Assembly: GCF_014131735.1 (NCBI RefSeq)
Contig: NZ_CP039121.1
Location: 1,364,001 to 1,428,000 of the forward strand
Length of the DNA stretch: 64,000 nt
DNA from: Lactiplantibacillus plantarum
GTDB taxonomy: Bacteria > Bacillota > Bacilli > Lactobacillales > Lactobacillaceae
Reading direction: 5' to 3'
Position numbers and translations under genes: made by a program. The notes beneath the pieces are model-generated. The model saw nothing but the letters and a program-made list of their open reading frames with translations. It made no database searches and was not told where the DNA came from. Of the stretch, positions 43,790 to 53,885 are shown piece after piece; position 1 is the first letter of the stretch; each line of letters starts with the position of its first letter.

Positions 43790-45100
43790 ATGGATAAAGC
43801 AACGGTTTATTATTTTGTTGGGATCAAGGGCTCTGGGATGAGCTCACTAGCCTTGATTTTACATGACAAGGGTTACCAAGTTGAAGGCTCAGATATTGAA
43901 CAATATACGTTTACGCAAAAAGGTCTAGCTGCAGCTGGCATTAAGATGCTACCGTTTTCCGAAGATAACATTCGCGAAGGCCTCACAGTGATTGCGGGGA
44001 ACTCATTTACTGATGACCATCCTGAAATCAAAAAGGCGCGTGAAATGGGGTTGCCCGTTTATCGCTATCATGAATTTCTTGGAAAATTAATGGAAGGCTT
44101 CACGAGTATTGGTGTGGCCGGGACTCACGGGAAGACGTCGACAACTGGTTTGTTGTCCCACGTTTTGAGTCATATCGCTCCCACCAGTTACTTGATTGGT
44201 GATGGGACCGGTAAAGGCACCCCTGACGCGCGTTTCTTCGTTTTTGAAGCGGATGAATATCGGCGGCACTTCGTTGCTTACCATCCCGATTATGCCATCA
44301 TGACGAACGTTGACTTTGACCATCCTGATTACTACAAGGATTTAGCTGACGTTCAATCCGCTTTCCAACAATTTGGCAATCAAGTGAAGAAGGGCATCTT
44401 TGCTTGGGGTGACGATGAAAGTTTACGACACCTCGATGTTGATACCCCAATTTACTATTACGGGACGAATGACCGTGACGACTTTCAAGCGGTTAATATC
44501 AAACGAACGACTAAGGGGTCTTCATTTGAAGTGAAGTATCACGATGAATCGTTAGGGGAATTTGAAATCCCATTGTTTGGTGAACACAATGTCTTAAACA
44601 GCACGGCTGTCATTGCGGTTTCTTACTTTGAAAAGGTGAACTTGGACGAAATTCGGCGGGAACTCCTCGACTTTAGTGGGGTTAAACGACGTTTCTCAGA
44701 ACATCAAGTTGGCGATATGGTCATGATCGACGACTACGCACATCATCCATCAGAAATTAAAGCAACATTGGATGCTGCACGCCAAAAGTATCCGGATAAG
44801 GAAATCTTGGCCGTATTCCAACCACATACGTTCTCACGGACGAAAGCATTGATGGATGGCTTTGCAGCCAGCTTAAGCAAGGCAGATCACGTCTTTTTGA
44901 CCAATATCTTCAGTTCTGCCCGTGAAAAATCTGGTGATGTTTCCTCCAAAGACTTAGCTGCTAAGTTACCCAATGGTGGTGAAATTATCACGACCGATGA
45001 CATGTCTGCTTTAACGGCTTACCACAATGCCGTCGCTGTCTTTATGGGTGCTGGTGACATTCAAAAGTACGAAAAAATTTATGAAGACCAAATGAAATAA
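43790..45100 (+). CDS. murC: UDP-N-acetylmuramate--L-alanine ligase
   Basis: 436 residues, standard length. Mur ligase motifs are visible: [18 protein letters not shown] at the N terminus, the ATP loop [17 protein letters not shown] (about 108), [10 protein letters not shown], then [10 protein letters not shown] and the C-terminal [16 protein letters not shown]. It adds the first amino acid to the peptidoglycan precursor in the cytoplasm. A GGGAG site precedes the start. Confidence 0.97.
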   Translation: MDKATVYYFVGIKGSGMSSLALILHDKGYQVEGSDIEQYTFTQKGLAAAGIKMLPFSEDNIREGLTVIAGNSFTDDHPEIKKAREMGLPVYRYHEFLGKLMEGFTSIGVAGTHGKTSTTGLLSHVLSHIAPTSYLIGDGTGKGTPDARFFVFEADEYRRHFVAYHPDYAIMTNVDFDHPDYYKDLADVQSAFQQFGNQVKKGIFAWGDDESLRHLDVDTPIYYYGTNDRDDFQAVNIKRTTKGSSFEVKYHDESLGEFEIPLFGEHNVLNSTAVIAVSYFEKVNLDEIRRELLDFSGVKRRFSEHQVGDMVMIDDYAHHPSEIKATLDAARQKYPDKEILAVFQPHTFSRTKALMDGFAASLSKADHVFLTNIFSSAREKSGDVSSKDLAAKLPNGGEIITTDDMSALTAYHNAVAVFMGAGDIQKYEKIYEDQMK

Positions 45101-45105
45101 TTCTT

Positions 45106-45136
45106 AAAAAAGCGGCCCCAGCAGGGCCGCTTTTTT
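45106..45136 (+). terminator. Terminator of murC
   Basis: AAAAGCGGCCC/GGGCCGCTTTT stem with a short loop and six Ts, immediately after the murC stop. Confidence 0.95.
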
Positions 45137-45278
45137 AGTCCGTCTTTAAATTGATTTAGCGTAAACCGGCGTTAGCATCCAAGATGAAACCCTATGAGAG
45201 ATGTTAGATTATTGCTAGACAACAGTTGTGCGACCTATTTTGACCTTACAAGTTTTAATGGAACTTATGCAGTCGATA

Positions 45279-45332
45279 AATAAAGCACCAATGAGGATAA
45301 TTCACTAGAATCTCCGTCATTGGTGTTTTATT
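45279..45332. terminator. Bidirectional terminator downstream of the feo operon
   Basis: AATAAAGCACCAATGA (from 45279) pairs with TCATTGGTGTTTTATT (45317-45332) with one mismatch. It would end leftward feo transcription about 60 bases past the last gene. Confidence 0.7.
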
Positions 45333-45388
45333 AGTGTGTATGATTTCTAAGGATTAACCACGTGGTTAGTGAGGCAGGTGCAGTAGTC

Positions 45389-45553
45389 TTAGTTTTGTTG
45401 CTTCTGGGCTTTGTTTAACATTTTCTTAGCTTCACAATCATAGTCGCAGGCCGCACATTTGCCCTTTTTAGCACGTTTGACCACGCGATAAATCTGATAG
45501 CCAGCAGCCCCAATAATTAGTGCGATAATTAAGAAATTAACGAATAATGCCAT
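45389..45553 (-). CDS. FeoB-associated Cys-rich membrane peptide
   Basis: 54 residues from ATG 45553, after AAAGGAG. One membrane helix (LFVNFLIIALIIGAAGYQIY) is followed by a basic region and KCAACDYDCEAKK, giving three cysteines in C-x2-C-x3-C spacing. Short Cys-rich proteins like this follow feoB in many Firmicutes and are thought to assist ferrous iron uptake. The start is 17 bases past the feoB stop. Confidence 0.85.
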   Translation of the reverse strand: MALFVNFLIIALIIGAAGYQIYRVVKRAKKGKCAACDYDCEAKKMLNKAQKQQN

Positions 45554-45569
45554 GTGAATCAAACTCCTT

Positions 45570-47558
45570 TCAGATAAATAATTGACCAACTTGGTAAATG
45601 ACGAAGGCCAAGGTGTAAGCAATGACCAAACTCGAGCAGACGGCGTAAACAGCCCACTTGGTCGATCCAGTCTCGGACTTGATGGTCCCAATCGTGGCGA
45701 AGCACGGGACATATAGCAAGATGAAGACGAGCATCGCGTATGCGGATAACGGTGTGAAAAAGCGCCCCATCATGGCAATCAAGCCGGCCTGATTTGCGCT
45801 GTGGAACATTACCATCATACTAGAGCTGATGACTTCTTTGGCTAGAATCCCAGTAAAGAGGGCTGAGATAACTTGCCAAGCAGTCACACCGAGTGGCGCG
45901 AACAGCGGTAATAGTGTTTTGCCAAGTGTCGCGGCAAAGCTGTTGTCGATGTCGCTGACTAAGCCGCTAGTGCCGAATGAGGAAAGTAACCAAATCAAGA
46001 CCGTACCGGCAAAAATGATAGTACCTGCCTTTTTGATGAACCCTTTACCCTTATCCCAGGTGCCACGCCAAATAATGTCAGCCCGGGGAATATGATACTG
46101 TGGTAACTCAACGATGAAGACGGAACTATCATCGACGTTGAAAATCAGTTGATAAAATTTAGCCATACCGAGGGCGACCGCAATGCCAAGAAAGTAAATC
46201 GACAAGACAATTAGGGCCTGATTTTTCGGGAAAAAAGCGGCCACAAATAGGCTGTAGATTGGCAGACGGGCGGAGCAACTCATAAATGGGGAAATCAGCG
46301 TTGTAATTAAGCGTTCTTTAGGTTGTTCAATTGTCCGGGCGGCCATAATACCAGTGACGTTGCATCCAAATCCAATAATTAGGGGGATAAATGCCTTCCC
46401 GTTGAGTCCAATCATCTGCATCAAGCGGTCCGTAACTAGTGCTGCTCGTGCCATGTAACCTGAATCTTCCAAGATTGAAATACAGGCAAACAAGACAAAA
46501 ATTTGGGGAATAAAGACGAGCACGCCACCGACCCCTGCAATTAGGCCGTTAACAATCAGTGAGCGCAAGACCGGGATGGCTCCAGCCATGGTCAACCAGT
46601 GACTCACGGTGGTGGATAGTGGTCCGGAGACGAAGCTATCTAACAAATCTGACAGGGGCGTGCCGACCCAATCAAAGGATAATTTGAACATCAAGTAGAA
46701 GATTCCCACGAAGACGGGTAGCCCTAAGAACGGATTGGTGACCCACTTGTCGATTTTAGCAGTCATCTCGACGTGGCTGGTGCTTGCCAAGTTTTGACTA
46801 GCGCTGGCTAAGGTTTGCTCAATAAAGTCTAGTCGGGTTTGGAAAATCTGCTCGTCGAATTTTTGAGCGTCGTAATAAGCGGCTTGACTAGTGAGTGGTG
46901 TCAATCCCATGTGTTTCGCGTAGGCTCGAATTGGCTTATTTTGATTAATAAATTGAATCGTCAGCCACCGTGCGAAGTCTGCTGTCAAATCAAATTTTTT
47001 GATGAGCTGTTGGCTAGCCTGACGAATGGCTTGCTCAATCATGAAAGGATAGTTGAGTTTGAGCGGTGTCGCGGCCGGATGGGGACCTGCCAATAAGTCT
47101 TCGCGTAGCTGATGCAGCCCTTCTTTATTGCGGGCGTTAGTCGCTTTGATCTGACAGCCAAGTTGTTCAGCTAGCGTGTCAAAATCATAATAATGGCCCG
47201 TCCGTTTGAGGTCATCAATCATGTTGAGTGCGATAATCACCGGTGCGCCAAATTCCAACACTTCGATCGACAGTAGTAAGTTACGCTTGAGCTGACTCGC
47301 GTTGGTCACGTTCAGAATTAGATCAGGGTGGTTATGTAGCAGATAGTTGGTGACGACTGCTTCATCTTTGGTGATTGGATTAAGTGAATAGACTCCGGGT
47401 AAATCGACCATTTCAACTTCAGAGTGCCGAATCCGGCCCATCTTCTTCTCAACGGTCACGCCGGTCCAGTTACCGACGTACGCGTATTTATCCGTCAGTT
47501 CATTGAATAGCGTGGTCTTACCAGTATTGGGATTTCCGAGCAATGCAACCGTCGTCAT
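45570..47558 (-). CDS. feoB: Ferrous iron transporter FeoB
   Basis: 662 residues from ATG 47558, after GGAGG; a longer frame from 47573 overlaps feoA and was rejected. The N-terminal G domain has GNPNTGKTTLFNEL, the switch region TVEKK, DLPGVYSLNP and NMIDD. After a helical GDP-dissociation-inhibitor-like part come the membrane gates (FGCNVTGIMAARTIE; CSARLPIY) and about nine helices, with the second gate near FVILLYVPCFATIGTI. It imports Fe2+. Overlap order: feoA, feoB, then the Cys-rich peptide. Confidence 0.97.
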   Translation of the reverse strand: MTTVALLGNPNTGKTTLFNELTDKYAYVGNWTGVTVEKKMGRIRHSEVEMVDLPGVYSLNPITKDEAVVTNYLLHNHPDLILNVTNASQLKRNLLLSIEVLEFGAPVIIALNMIDDLKRTGHYYDFDTLAEQLGCQIKATNARNKEGLHQLREDLLAGPHPAATPLKLNYPFMIEQAIRQASQQLIKKFDLTADFARWLTIQFINQNKPIRAYAKHMGLTPLTSQAAYYDAQKFDEQIFQTRLDFIEQTLASASQNLASTSHVEMTAKIDKWVTNPFLGLPVFVGIFYLMFKLSFDWVGTPLSDLLDSFVSGPLSTTVSHWLTMAGAIPVLRSLIVNGLIAGVGGVLVFIPQIFVLFACISILEDSGYMARAALVTDRLMQMIGLNGKAFIPLIIGFGCNVTGIMAARTIEQPKERLITTLISPFMSCSARLPIYSLFVAAFFPKNQALIVLSIYFLGIAVALGMAKFYQLIFNVDDSSVFIVELPQYHIPRADIIWRGTWDKGKGFIKKAGTIIFAGTVLIWLLSSFGTSGLVSDIDNSFAATLGKTLLPLFAPLGVTAWQVISALFTGILAKEVISSSMMVMFHSANQAGLIAMMGRFFTPLSAYAMLVFILLYVPCFATIGTIKSETGSTKWAVYAVCSSLVIAYTLAFVIYQVGQLFI

Positions 47559-47559
47559 C

Positions 47560-47784
47560 TTAATGGCCTCCAATCAACGTTTGAAATACGGTGTACCGAA
47601 TCCCAATCCGTTGTTGATCAATCTGAACAATTACTGGTCCGTGAAACGGATAGTAGCGGACAACGGCCAGCGGACTGCCGACATGTAGCCCTAAGCTGTG
47701 CAATCGTTGAACGGTCTGATTATCCAAACCTGTGAATTGTTGAATATGTAGTTGTGATGTATTAGTAACGGATTGACTTAGCAT
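47560..47784 (-). CDS. feoA: Ferrous iron transport accessory protein FeoA
   Basis: 74 residues, an SH3-like fold: LHSLGLHVGSPLAVVRYYPF...GPVIVQIDQQRIGI. AAAGGAC precedes ATG 47784. The stop touches the feoB start region, indicating coupling. FeoA is a small cytoplasmic partner of FeoB. An AT-rich leftward promoter region (TATAAT-like near 47836) lies upstream; no Fur-type box could be assigned with confidence. Confidence 0.92.
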   Translation of the reverse strand: MLSQSVTNTSQLHIQQFTGLDNQTVQRLHSLGLHVGSPLAVVRYYPFHGPVIVQIDQQRIGIRYTVFQTLIGGH

Positions 47785-48039
47785 AAGGCTCAGTCCTTTC
47801 TGAATATTCCAATAGTGAATAATTCATCAAAAATATTATACCTACATCATAGCATGAAAGGGCTTTTATTAATATGGGGAAAAGCCTTATTTTCTTTTGA
47901 AATGAAAACGGTTATACTCTAAGTATAGAATACAAAAAGGCCGATGCTACGCTATTTTTGTTGAAGCCGTTGACTAATCATTATATACGGAAGGAATAAC
48001 GGCTTGGGTAATAAATTCAATTGTTGGAGGATGATTTAA

Positions 48040-48837
48040 ATGGCAACCTTGGAAGTTAAAGATTTACACGTTGAAGTGACGGATGATGAGCAAAAAAAGT
48101 CTCGTGAGATTTTAAAAGGCGTCAATTTATCTATGAAAACTGGTGAAATTCATGCCATTATGGGACCAAATGGGACTGGTAAGTCCACTTTATCACAAAC
48201 TATTATGGGCCAACCGGCTTATCACGTTACTCAGGGTGATATCTTGTTGAACGGCGAAAGTATCGTAAACATGCCAGTTGATGAACGTGCACGTAAGGGA
48301 CTCTTCCTCGGCATGCAGTATCCAGCTGAAATTCAAGGGGTCACCAACGCTGAATTTTTACGGGCAGCAATGAACGCACGCCGACCAGCCGATGATCAAA
48401 TCTCAGTGATGGCCTTTCTTAAAGAACTCGACAAGAACTTGGCACTACTTAATATGAGCGAATCCATGACGGAACGTTACCTAAACGAAGGTTTCTCCGG
48501 TGGTGAAAAGAAGCGTAACGAAATTTTGCAATTATTGATGATCAAGCCATCATTCGCCTTATTGGACGAAATTGATTCCGGGCTTGATATCGATGCGTTA
48601 CAAGTGGTTTCTAAGGGTGTTAATTCGATGCGGGGCGATAATTTCGGCTCATTGATTATCACGCATTATCAACGGCTGTTAAACTACATTGTGCCCGATG
48701 TCGTTCACGTGATGATGGGTGGTCGAATCGTGAAGACTGGTAACGCCGACTTAGCAAAGACCCTTGAAAAAGAAGGTTATGCTGGTTTACGTGACGATTT
48801 GAACATTGATGTCAAACTTGTTGACGACGAAGATTAG
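48040..48837 (+). CDS. sufC: Fe-S assembly ATPase SufC
   Basis: 265 residues; TTGGAGGATG precedes the start. ABC ATPase with Walker A IMGPNGTGKSTLSQ, signature GFSGGEKKRNEILQ and Walker B FALLDEIDSGLDIDAL, the SufC form of each motif. It powers the SufBCD scaffold on which iron-sulfur clusters are built. First gene of the sufCDSUB operon. Confidence 0.97.
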   Translation: MATLEVKDLHVEVTDDEQKKSREILKGVNLSMKTGEIHAIMGPNGTGKSTLSQTIMGQPAYHVTQGDILLNGESIVNMPVDERARKGLFLGMQYPAEIQGVTNAEFLRAAMNARRPADDQISVMAFLKELDKNLALLNMSESMTERYLNEGFSGGEKKRNEILQLLMIKPSFALLDEIDSGLDIDALQVVSKGVNSMRGDNFGSLIITHYQRLLNYIVPDVVHVMMGGRIVKTGNADLAKTLEKEGYAGLRDDLNIDVKLVDDED

Positions 48838-48849
48838 GGGGTGGCAGTA

Positions 48850-50151
48850 ATGGAAGCAACTGCTGATTATGAAACTATCAAAACAACGCTAGCTGCGGCT
48901 GCTAACGAACATGGTGAACCGCACTGGCTCGTTGAACGCCGTTTAGCGGCTTTAGATGCGATGCAAGGCCTAGCGGTTCCCAAAGCTGATCGCTTTAGTA
49001 TTCGCGACTGGCCACTGACGCCCACCGACCAACCACTAAAGTTCAGTCGTTCGGATCGAACTTTAGCAACTGATGTAACGGCCGAAGCTGGTCATATCCA
49101 AATCGTACAAGTTGGGCAGACAACGGTGACCGTCAATTTGCCTGATGAACTAGATGATCAAGGCGTCATTTTGACCGATATGTTCACGGCCTTTCGCGAA
49201 CATCCGCAACTAACTGAAAAACATTTTATGGACAAAGTCGTCAAAACTGACGAGGACCGATTGACCAGTTACCATACCGCGTTTTTGAACGCCGGGGTCT
49301 TCCTCTATGTTCCTAAAGGGGTTACTGTCAAAGAACCAATCGAGATCACCACGATCCAGGATAGTACCCGAGTGCAACCGTTAATTAGTCATGTCTTGAT
49401 TGTGGCTGAACAAGACAGTCATTTCGCAGTAACTCAGCACCTGACAACGAAGGGTGACGTCGATAATATCGCCAACTGTGTTGTAGAAATTTTGGCACGG
49501 GCTGACAGTGAAGTGCATTTTTCAGCGTTCGATGAACTCGGGGCCAACACGACTGCTTATTTGAATCGGCGGGCCGCAATCAGTCGGGGAGCCAAAGTCG
49601 ATTGGGCTATCGGGATGATGAATAATGGTAACACTTTCGGGGACTTTGACTCGGAACTGATCGGTGAAGGCGCCAAATCCGATGCCAAGGTCATCACAGT
49701 GACGACTAAGGCCCAGGATGTCTGCGTTAATACGCGGGTCACTAACCGTGGTAAGAAGACTGACGGCAATATCGTACAACGTGGGGTCATTATGGAAAAG
49801 TCTAACCTGATTTTTAACGGAATCGGTCACATTATTCACGGGGCCTCCGGTGCACATGCTGAACAGGAAAATCGGGTTTTGATGATGTCTGATGATGCCC
49901 ATGGTGACGCGAACCCGATTCTATTGATCGATGAAAATGACGTGTTAGCTGGACATGCAGCAAGTGTTGGTCAAATTGATCAAAATCAAACGTACTATTT
50001 GATGAGTCGCGGGATTGATAAACCACAGGCCCAACGGTTGGTTATTCGGGGCTTCTTAAGTACCGTGATTGGTGCGATCCCATCGAAGACTGTCCGGACT
50101 CGCTTAACGAACACGATTGAAAGGAAGCTTGAAGATGGAATCCAATTTTGA
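48850..50151 (+). CDS. sufD: Fe-S assembly scaffold subunit SufD
   Basis: 433 residues from ATG 48850, after GGGGG; a GTG at 48841 is an alternative. The SufB/SufD beta-helix core is visible: FLYVPKGVTVKEPIEI, VEILARADSEVHFS, NTRVTNRGKKTDGNI, GHIIHGASGAHAEQENRVLM, then the C-terminal DENDVLAGHAASVGQI and QRLVIRGFLSTVI. It forms the SufBCD complex. The end overlaps sufS by 17 bases. Confidence 0.95.
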   Translation: MEATADYETIKTTLAAAANEHGEPHWLVERRLAALDAMQGLAVPKADRFSIRDWPLTPTDQPLKFSRSDRTLATDVTAEAGHIQIVQVGQTTVTVNLPDELDDQGVILTDMFTAFREHPQLTEKHFMDKVVKTDEDRLTSYHTAFLNAGVFLYVPKGVTVKEPIEITTIQDSTRVQPLISHVLIVAEQDSHFAVTQHLTTKGDVDNIANCVVEILARADSEVHFSAFDELGANTTAYLNRRAAISRGAKVDWAIGMMNNGNTFGDFDSELIGEGAKSDAKVITVTTKAQDVCVNTRVTNRGKKTDGNIVQRGVIMEKSNLIFNGIGHIIHGASGAHAEQENRVLMMSDDAHGDANPILLIDENDVLAGHAASVGQIDQNQTYYLMSRGIDKPQAQRLVIRGFLSTVIGAIPSKTVRTRLTNTIERKLEDGIQF

Positions 50152-51373
50152 GACGTTACGGTCAGATTTTCCCATTCTAAACCAACAAGTGAATGATGAA
50201 CGACTTGTCTACCTGGATAATGCGGCGACTGCTCAGCGCCCCAACCAAGTCGTGGATGCGCTCGTTCACTTTTATCAACACGATAATGCCAATGTTCATC
50301 GCGGTGTGCACACCTTAGCAGAGCGGGCCACTAGTCAATACGAAGCTGCGCGCGCCAAGGTGCAACGGTTCATCAATGCTGCAAAAACGGATGAAATCGT
50401 CTTCACCAAAGGGACGACGGATAGTCTCAATCTGATTGCCAGTACTTATGGCGAAGCCAATATTCAAGCGGGTGATGAGATCGTCATTTCCATTATGGAG
50501 CACCATAGTAATTTAATTCCGTGGCAACAGTTAGCATTGCGTAAGCACGCCACCTTGAAATATATTGAGTTAACGGCGACTGGTGAATTGGACATGGCCG
50601 ATGCTGCCAACAAGATTACGGATCGAACAAAAATCGTTTCAGTGACCCATGCTAGTAATGTATTGGGAACGGTCAATCCAATCAAGGCGTTAGCACGATT
50701 GGCGCATCAACACGGTGCCCTGATGATTGCGGATGGGGCGCAAGCAGCCCCTCATATGCCGGTCGATGTCCAGGCACTCGATGTTGATTTTTACGCATTT
50801 TCGGGGCATAAAATGCTGGGACCAACCGGCATTGGCGTTCTATATGGTCGTGAGAATTTATTAGCTACGATGCCACCGTATCAATTTGGTGGTGAGATGA
50901 TTGGCTTTGTTCACCGTGATGACAGTACCTGGGCGGAACTACCGTGGAAGTTTGAAGCGGGCACTCAGAACATTGCCGGTGCGATCGGCTTGGGCGCGGC
51001 GGTTGATTATTTGACGCAACTCGGTATGGATCAAGTTCAGCAACACGAACAGCAATTAGTCAATTACTTATTGCCTAAGTTGATTGCAATGCCTGGTGTC
51101 ACGGTCTACGGTCCCCAAGATCCCCAACATCATACGGGCGTCATCGCCTTTAATATCGACGGTTTGCACCCGCACGACGCGGCTACCGCGTTGGATATGG
51201 AAGGTGTCGCCGTTCGCGCGGGTCATCACTGTGCACAACCCCTGATGGCAGCGCTCGGCTTAGTAGCAACTGCACGGGCTAGTTTTTACATTTACAATAC
51301 ACAAGCGGACGCTGATCAATTATTAACGTCACTCCAAGCAACAAAGGAGTTTTTCGAACATGGGACTGTCTAA
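50135..51373 (+). CDS. sufS: Cysteine desulfurase SufS
   Basis: 412 residues from ATG 50135, after AAAGGAAG. PLP enzyme with YLDNAATAQRP, NVHRGVHTLAERAT, IMEHHSNLIPWQ, DGAQAAPHMPVDVQ, the PLP-lysine motif FSGHKMLGPTGIG and the persulfide Cys in VRAGHHCAQPLM. It draws sulfur from cysteine for cluster assembly. It overlaps both neighbours, which indicates tight coupling; the partner is SufU. Confidence 0.97.
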   Translation: MESNFETLRSDFPILNQQVNDERLVYLDNAATAQRPNQVVDALVHFYQHDNANVHRGVHTLAERATSQYEAARAKVQRFINAAKTDEIVFTKGTTDSLNLIASTYGEANIQAGDEIVISIMEHHSNLIPWQQLALRKHATLKYIELTATGELDMADAANKITDRTKIVSVTHASNVLGTVNPIKALARLAHQHGALMIADGAQAAPHMPVDVQALDVDFYAFSGHKMLGPTGIGVLYGRENLLATMPPYQFGGEMIGFVHRDDSTWAELPWKFEAGTQNIAGAIGLGAAVDYLTQLGMDQVQQHEQQLVNYLLPKLIAMPGVTVYGPQDPQHHTGVIAFNIDGLHPHDAATALDMEGVAVRAGHHCAQPLMAALGLVATARASFYIYNTQADADQLLTSLQATKEFFEHGTV

Positions 51374-51827
51374 ATTAAGTGGCTTATATCGCGAAGTGAT
51401 TTTAGATCATGGTGATCATCCGCATCATAAAAATGCGTTGCCAAACGCAACACATGCCATTACGTTGAAAAATCCAACTTGTGGCGACGTCATCAATTTG
51501 GCTATTCAATTGGATGCGCATGATCAAATCGAAGATATTGGATTTACGGGTGAGGGCTGTACCATCAGTCAAGCATCGGCCAGTATGATGACGGATGCGG
51601 TGATGGGTAAGTCGAAAGAACAGGCATTGGCAATGGCTAAGACATTTTCGGATATGGCGATTGGCAAGCAACACCCGCAGGCCGATATGGATGCCTTAGA
51701 AGACGCCGCAATTTTATCGAATATTATGCAATTTCCGGCACGAATCAAATGTGCCACGCTAGCTTGGTGGGCTTTGCAACGGGCATTGCTTGCTGAAAAT
51801 GGCAATGAGGAGGAATCAGAAGTATGA
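51360..51827 (+). CDS. sufU: SufU zinc-dependent sulfurtransferase
   Basis: 155 residues; GGAG precedes ATG 51360. Begins [20 protein letters not shown]. Zinc ligands are placed as in Suf[20 protein letters not shown] and [12 protein letters not shown]. The segment between the second and third Cys is longer than in IscU, as expected. It accepts persulfide sulfur from SufS. Four-base overlap with sufB. Confidence 0.96.
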   Translation: MGLSKLSGLYREVILDHGDHPHHKNALPNATHAITLKNPTCGDVINLAIQLDAHDQIEDIGFTGEGCTISQASASMMTDAVMGKSKEQALAMAKTFSDMAIGKQHPQADMDALEDAAILSNIMQFPARIKCATLAWWALQRALLAENGNEEESEV

Positions 51828-53230
51828 GTGAAGTACCTGACGTGGTCAAAAATGACCGTGATTATGAATATGGATTTCATGACGATGTCAAACCAGCATA
51901 TTCAACTGGGCGAGGATTAACGGAAGCCACGGTGCGCGAAATTTCCGCGGCAAAACATGAGCCACAATGGATGTTGGATTATCGGTTAAATGCCTATCAT
52001 GAGTATTTAAAGATGCCGATGCCTAAGTTTGGCCCGGATCTCACGAAACTCGACTTGAAGGACATGCTGTATTATCAGAAGATGACCGATAAAAAGTTCC
52101 GTGACTGGAAAGAAGTCCCAGCTGACTTGAAGCGGACGTTCGACCGGTTAGGTGTGCCTGAAGCTGAACGGAAATACTTAGCCGGTTCATCGGCGCAGTA
52201 TGAATCTGAAGTCGTTTATCACAATATGCGTAAAGATTTTGAAAAGTTAGGTATTATTTTTACCGATACCGATACGGCGCTTCACGATTATCCAGAACTG
52301 TTCAAGAAGTGGTTTGGGAAACTCGTCAAACCAACCGATAACAAGTTTGCGGCTTTAAACGCGGCAGTCTGGTCAGGTGGGTCCTTCATTTATGTGCCTA
52401 AGGGTGTCCAGACGAAGACGCCAATTCAGTCATATTTCCGGTTAAATGCTGAAAACTCGGGTCAGTTTGAGCGGACTTTGATTATCGTGGAAGATGGTGC
52501 CAGTGTCGACTATGTCGAAGGGTGTACGGCCCCTAATTATTCTTCAGATAGTTTGCACGCGGCCGTTGTTGAAGTCAATGTTGAGCCCAACGCTTACTGC
52601 CGTTATACAACGATTCAAAACTGGTCTGACAATGTTTATAGCCTGGAAACTAAGCGAGCTGCAGCGGCCGAAAATGCCACGATGGAATGGGTCGATGGGA
52701 ATTTAGGTTCGAAGGTTACGATGAAGTACCCAAGCGTTTATTTGAATGGGGAAGGTGCCCGCGGGACCATGTTATCGATCGCGGTTGCCAGCAATGGCAT
52801 CCACCAAGATTCTGGTGCTCGGATGATTCATAATGCTAAGAATACCTCCAGTTCGATTGTTTCGAAGTCCATCGCTAAGACTGGTGGTGCGACTGATTAC
52901 CGTGGAACCGTGCGTTTTGCCAAGCATTCAGACGGTTCCAAAGCACATGTTGAGTGTGATACGATCATCATGGATGACCAGTCGTCTTCCAACACGATTC
53001 CGTATAATGAAATCGACAGTGCTAACGTCGCGATGGAACACGAAGCTAAGGTGTCCAAAATCTCAGAAGAACAGCTCTACTACTTGATGAGCCGAGGAAT
53101 TTCAGAAGCTAAGGCAACCGAAATGATTATCATGGGATTCGTAGAACCATTTACGAAGCAATTACCGATGGAATATGCTGTTGAATTAAACCGGTTAATC
53201 AGCTTTGAGATGGAAGGTTCAATCGGGTAG
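51824..53230 (+). CDS. sufB: Fe-S assembly scaffold subunit SufB
   Basis: 468 residues; AGGAGG precedes ATG 51824. Typical SufB: the N-terminal [55 protein letters not shown] (with the conserved Cys), [39 protein letters not shown] and [13 protein letters not shown]. It is the main scaffold subunit and the last gene of the operon. Confidence 0.97.
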   Translation: MSEVPDVVKNDRDYEYGFHDDVKPAYSTGRGLTEATVREISAAKHEPQWMLDYRLNAYHEYLKMPMPKFGPDLTKLDLKDMLYYQKMTDKKFRDWKEVPADLKRTFDRLGVPEAERKYLAGSSAQYESEVVYHNMRKDFEKLGIIFTDTDTALHDYPELFKKWFGKLVKPTDNKFAALNAAVWSGGSFIYVPKGVQTKTPIQSYFRLNAENSGQFERTLIIVEDGASVDYVEGCTAPNYSSDSLHAAVVEVNVEPNAYCRYTTIQNWSDNVYSLETKRAAAAENATMEWVDGNLGSKVTMKYPSVYLNGEGARGTMLSIAVASNGIHQDSGARMIHNAKNTSSSIVSKSIAKTGGATDYRGTVRFAKHSDGSKAHVECDTIIMDDQSSSNTIPYNEIDSANVAMEHEAKVSKISEEQLYYLMSRGISEAKATEMIIMGFVEPFTKQLPMEYAVELNRLISFEMEGSIG

Positions 53231-53261
53231 TAAGGGGGATTGGTTAAGCTGATGTTAAAAT

Positions 53262-53303
53262 AAAACTTGAGTGGCATGCGAGATTGCGATTCGAGTTTTT
53301 TGG
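53262..53303 (+). terminator. Terminator of the suf operon
   Basis: AAACTTGA (53263-53270) pairs with TCGAGTTT (53291-53298) with one G-U pair, followed by further Ts. Confidence 0.6.
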
Positions 53304-53523
53304 TTAAATGATTGTTGATGAATGTTAGCCATTATAATCGTGCCAGCTAGGATGGTTGATAATTGTAGTAATTTAAAATTGTATCTCGGTTAGTGTTTTT
53401 ATCATGCTGATTCGCCTTTTCGTTAATATTGGCGACGTACTTTATTATAAATTAGGATTATTAACGTATATTCTAACAATGGTATAATTAAAAACAGTTT
53501 TAAACAGACAGGAGTGTGGCAGA

Positions 53524-53862
53524 ATGGCAGACGAACTTGGCGAGGATAAGGCCCTCTCACCCGTTGAAGACGCGGTCATGAAGTCGTTAGAGCAGGTGAT
53601 TGATCCAGAACTGGGCGTTGACATGGTTAACCTTGGTTTGATCTATGGTGTTGACGTAGACGATAATGGTAGCTGCACGGTAACGATGACGTTGACGACG
53701 ATGGGGTGCCCATTAGGAAATTTATTGGCAAGTCAAATTAATCAAGCAATTATGAGTGTGGATGGTGTTAAGAATTGTGAACTTGACTTGGTCTGGGAAC
53801 CTGCTTGGGGAATTGATAAAATGAGTCGTTTTGCTAAGGTTGCCCTTGGCATTCATGGCTAA
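53524..53862 (+). CDS. MIP18/DUF59-family protein (SufT/PaaD-like)
   Basis: 112 residues; GGAG precedes ATG 53524. DUF59 motifs: VMKSLEQVIDPELGVDMVNL, GLIYGVDVDDNG, MTLTTMGCPLGNLLASQI and LVWEPAWGIDKMS. Relatives (SufT, PaaD, Cia2) help mature Fe-S proteins. It follows the suf operon but after a terminator and about 290 bases of AT-rich DNA, so it probably has its own promoter. Exact client proteins are unknown. Confidence 0.9.
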   Translation: MADELGEDKALSPVEDAVMKSLEQVIDPELGVDMVNLGLIYGVDVDDNGSCTVTMTLTTMGCPLGNLLASQINQAIMSVDGVKNCELDLVWEPAWGIDKMSRFAKVALGIHG

Positions 53863-53885
53863 CGGGTGAGACAAGGTGGTGTGCG

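Noticed and set aside
47785..47880. Fur or MntR box upstream of feoA
   Set aside because: The region is AT-rich with partial palindromes, but none matches a known box well enough to claim.
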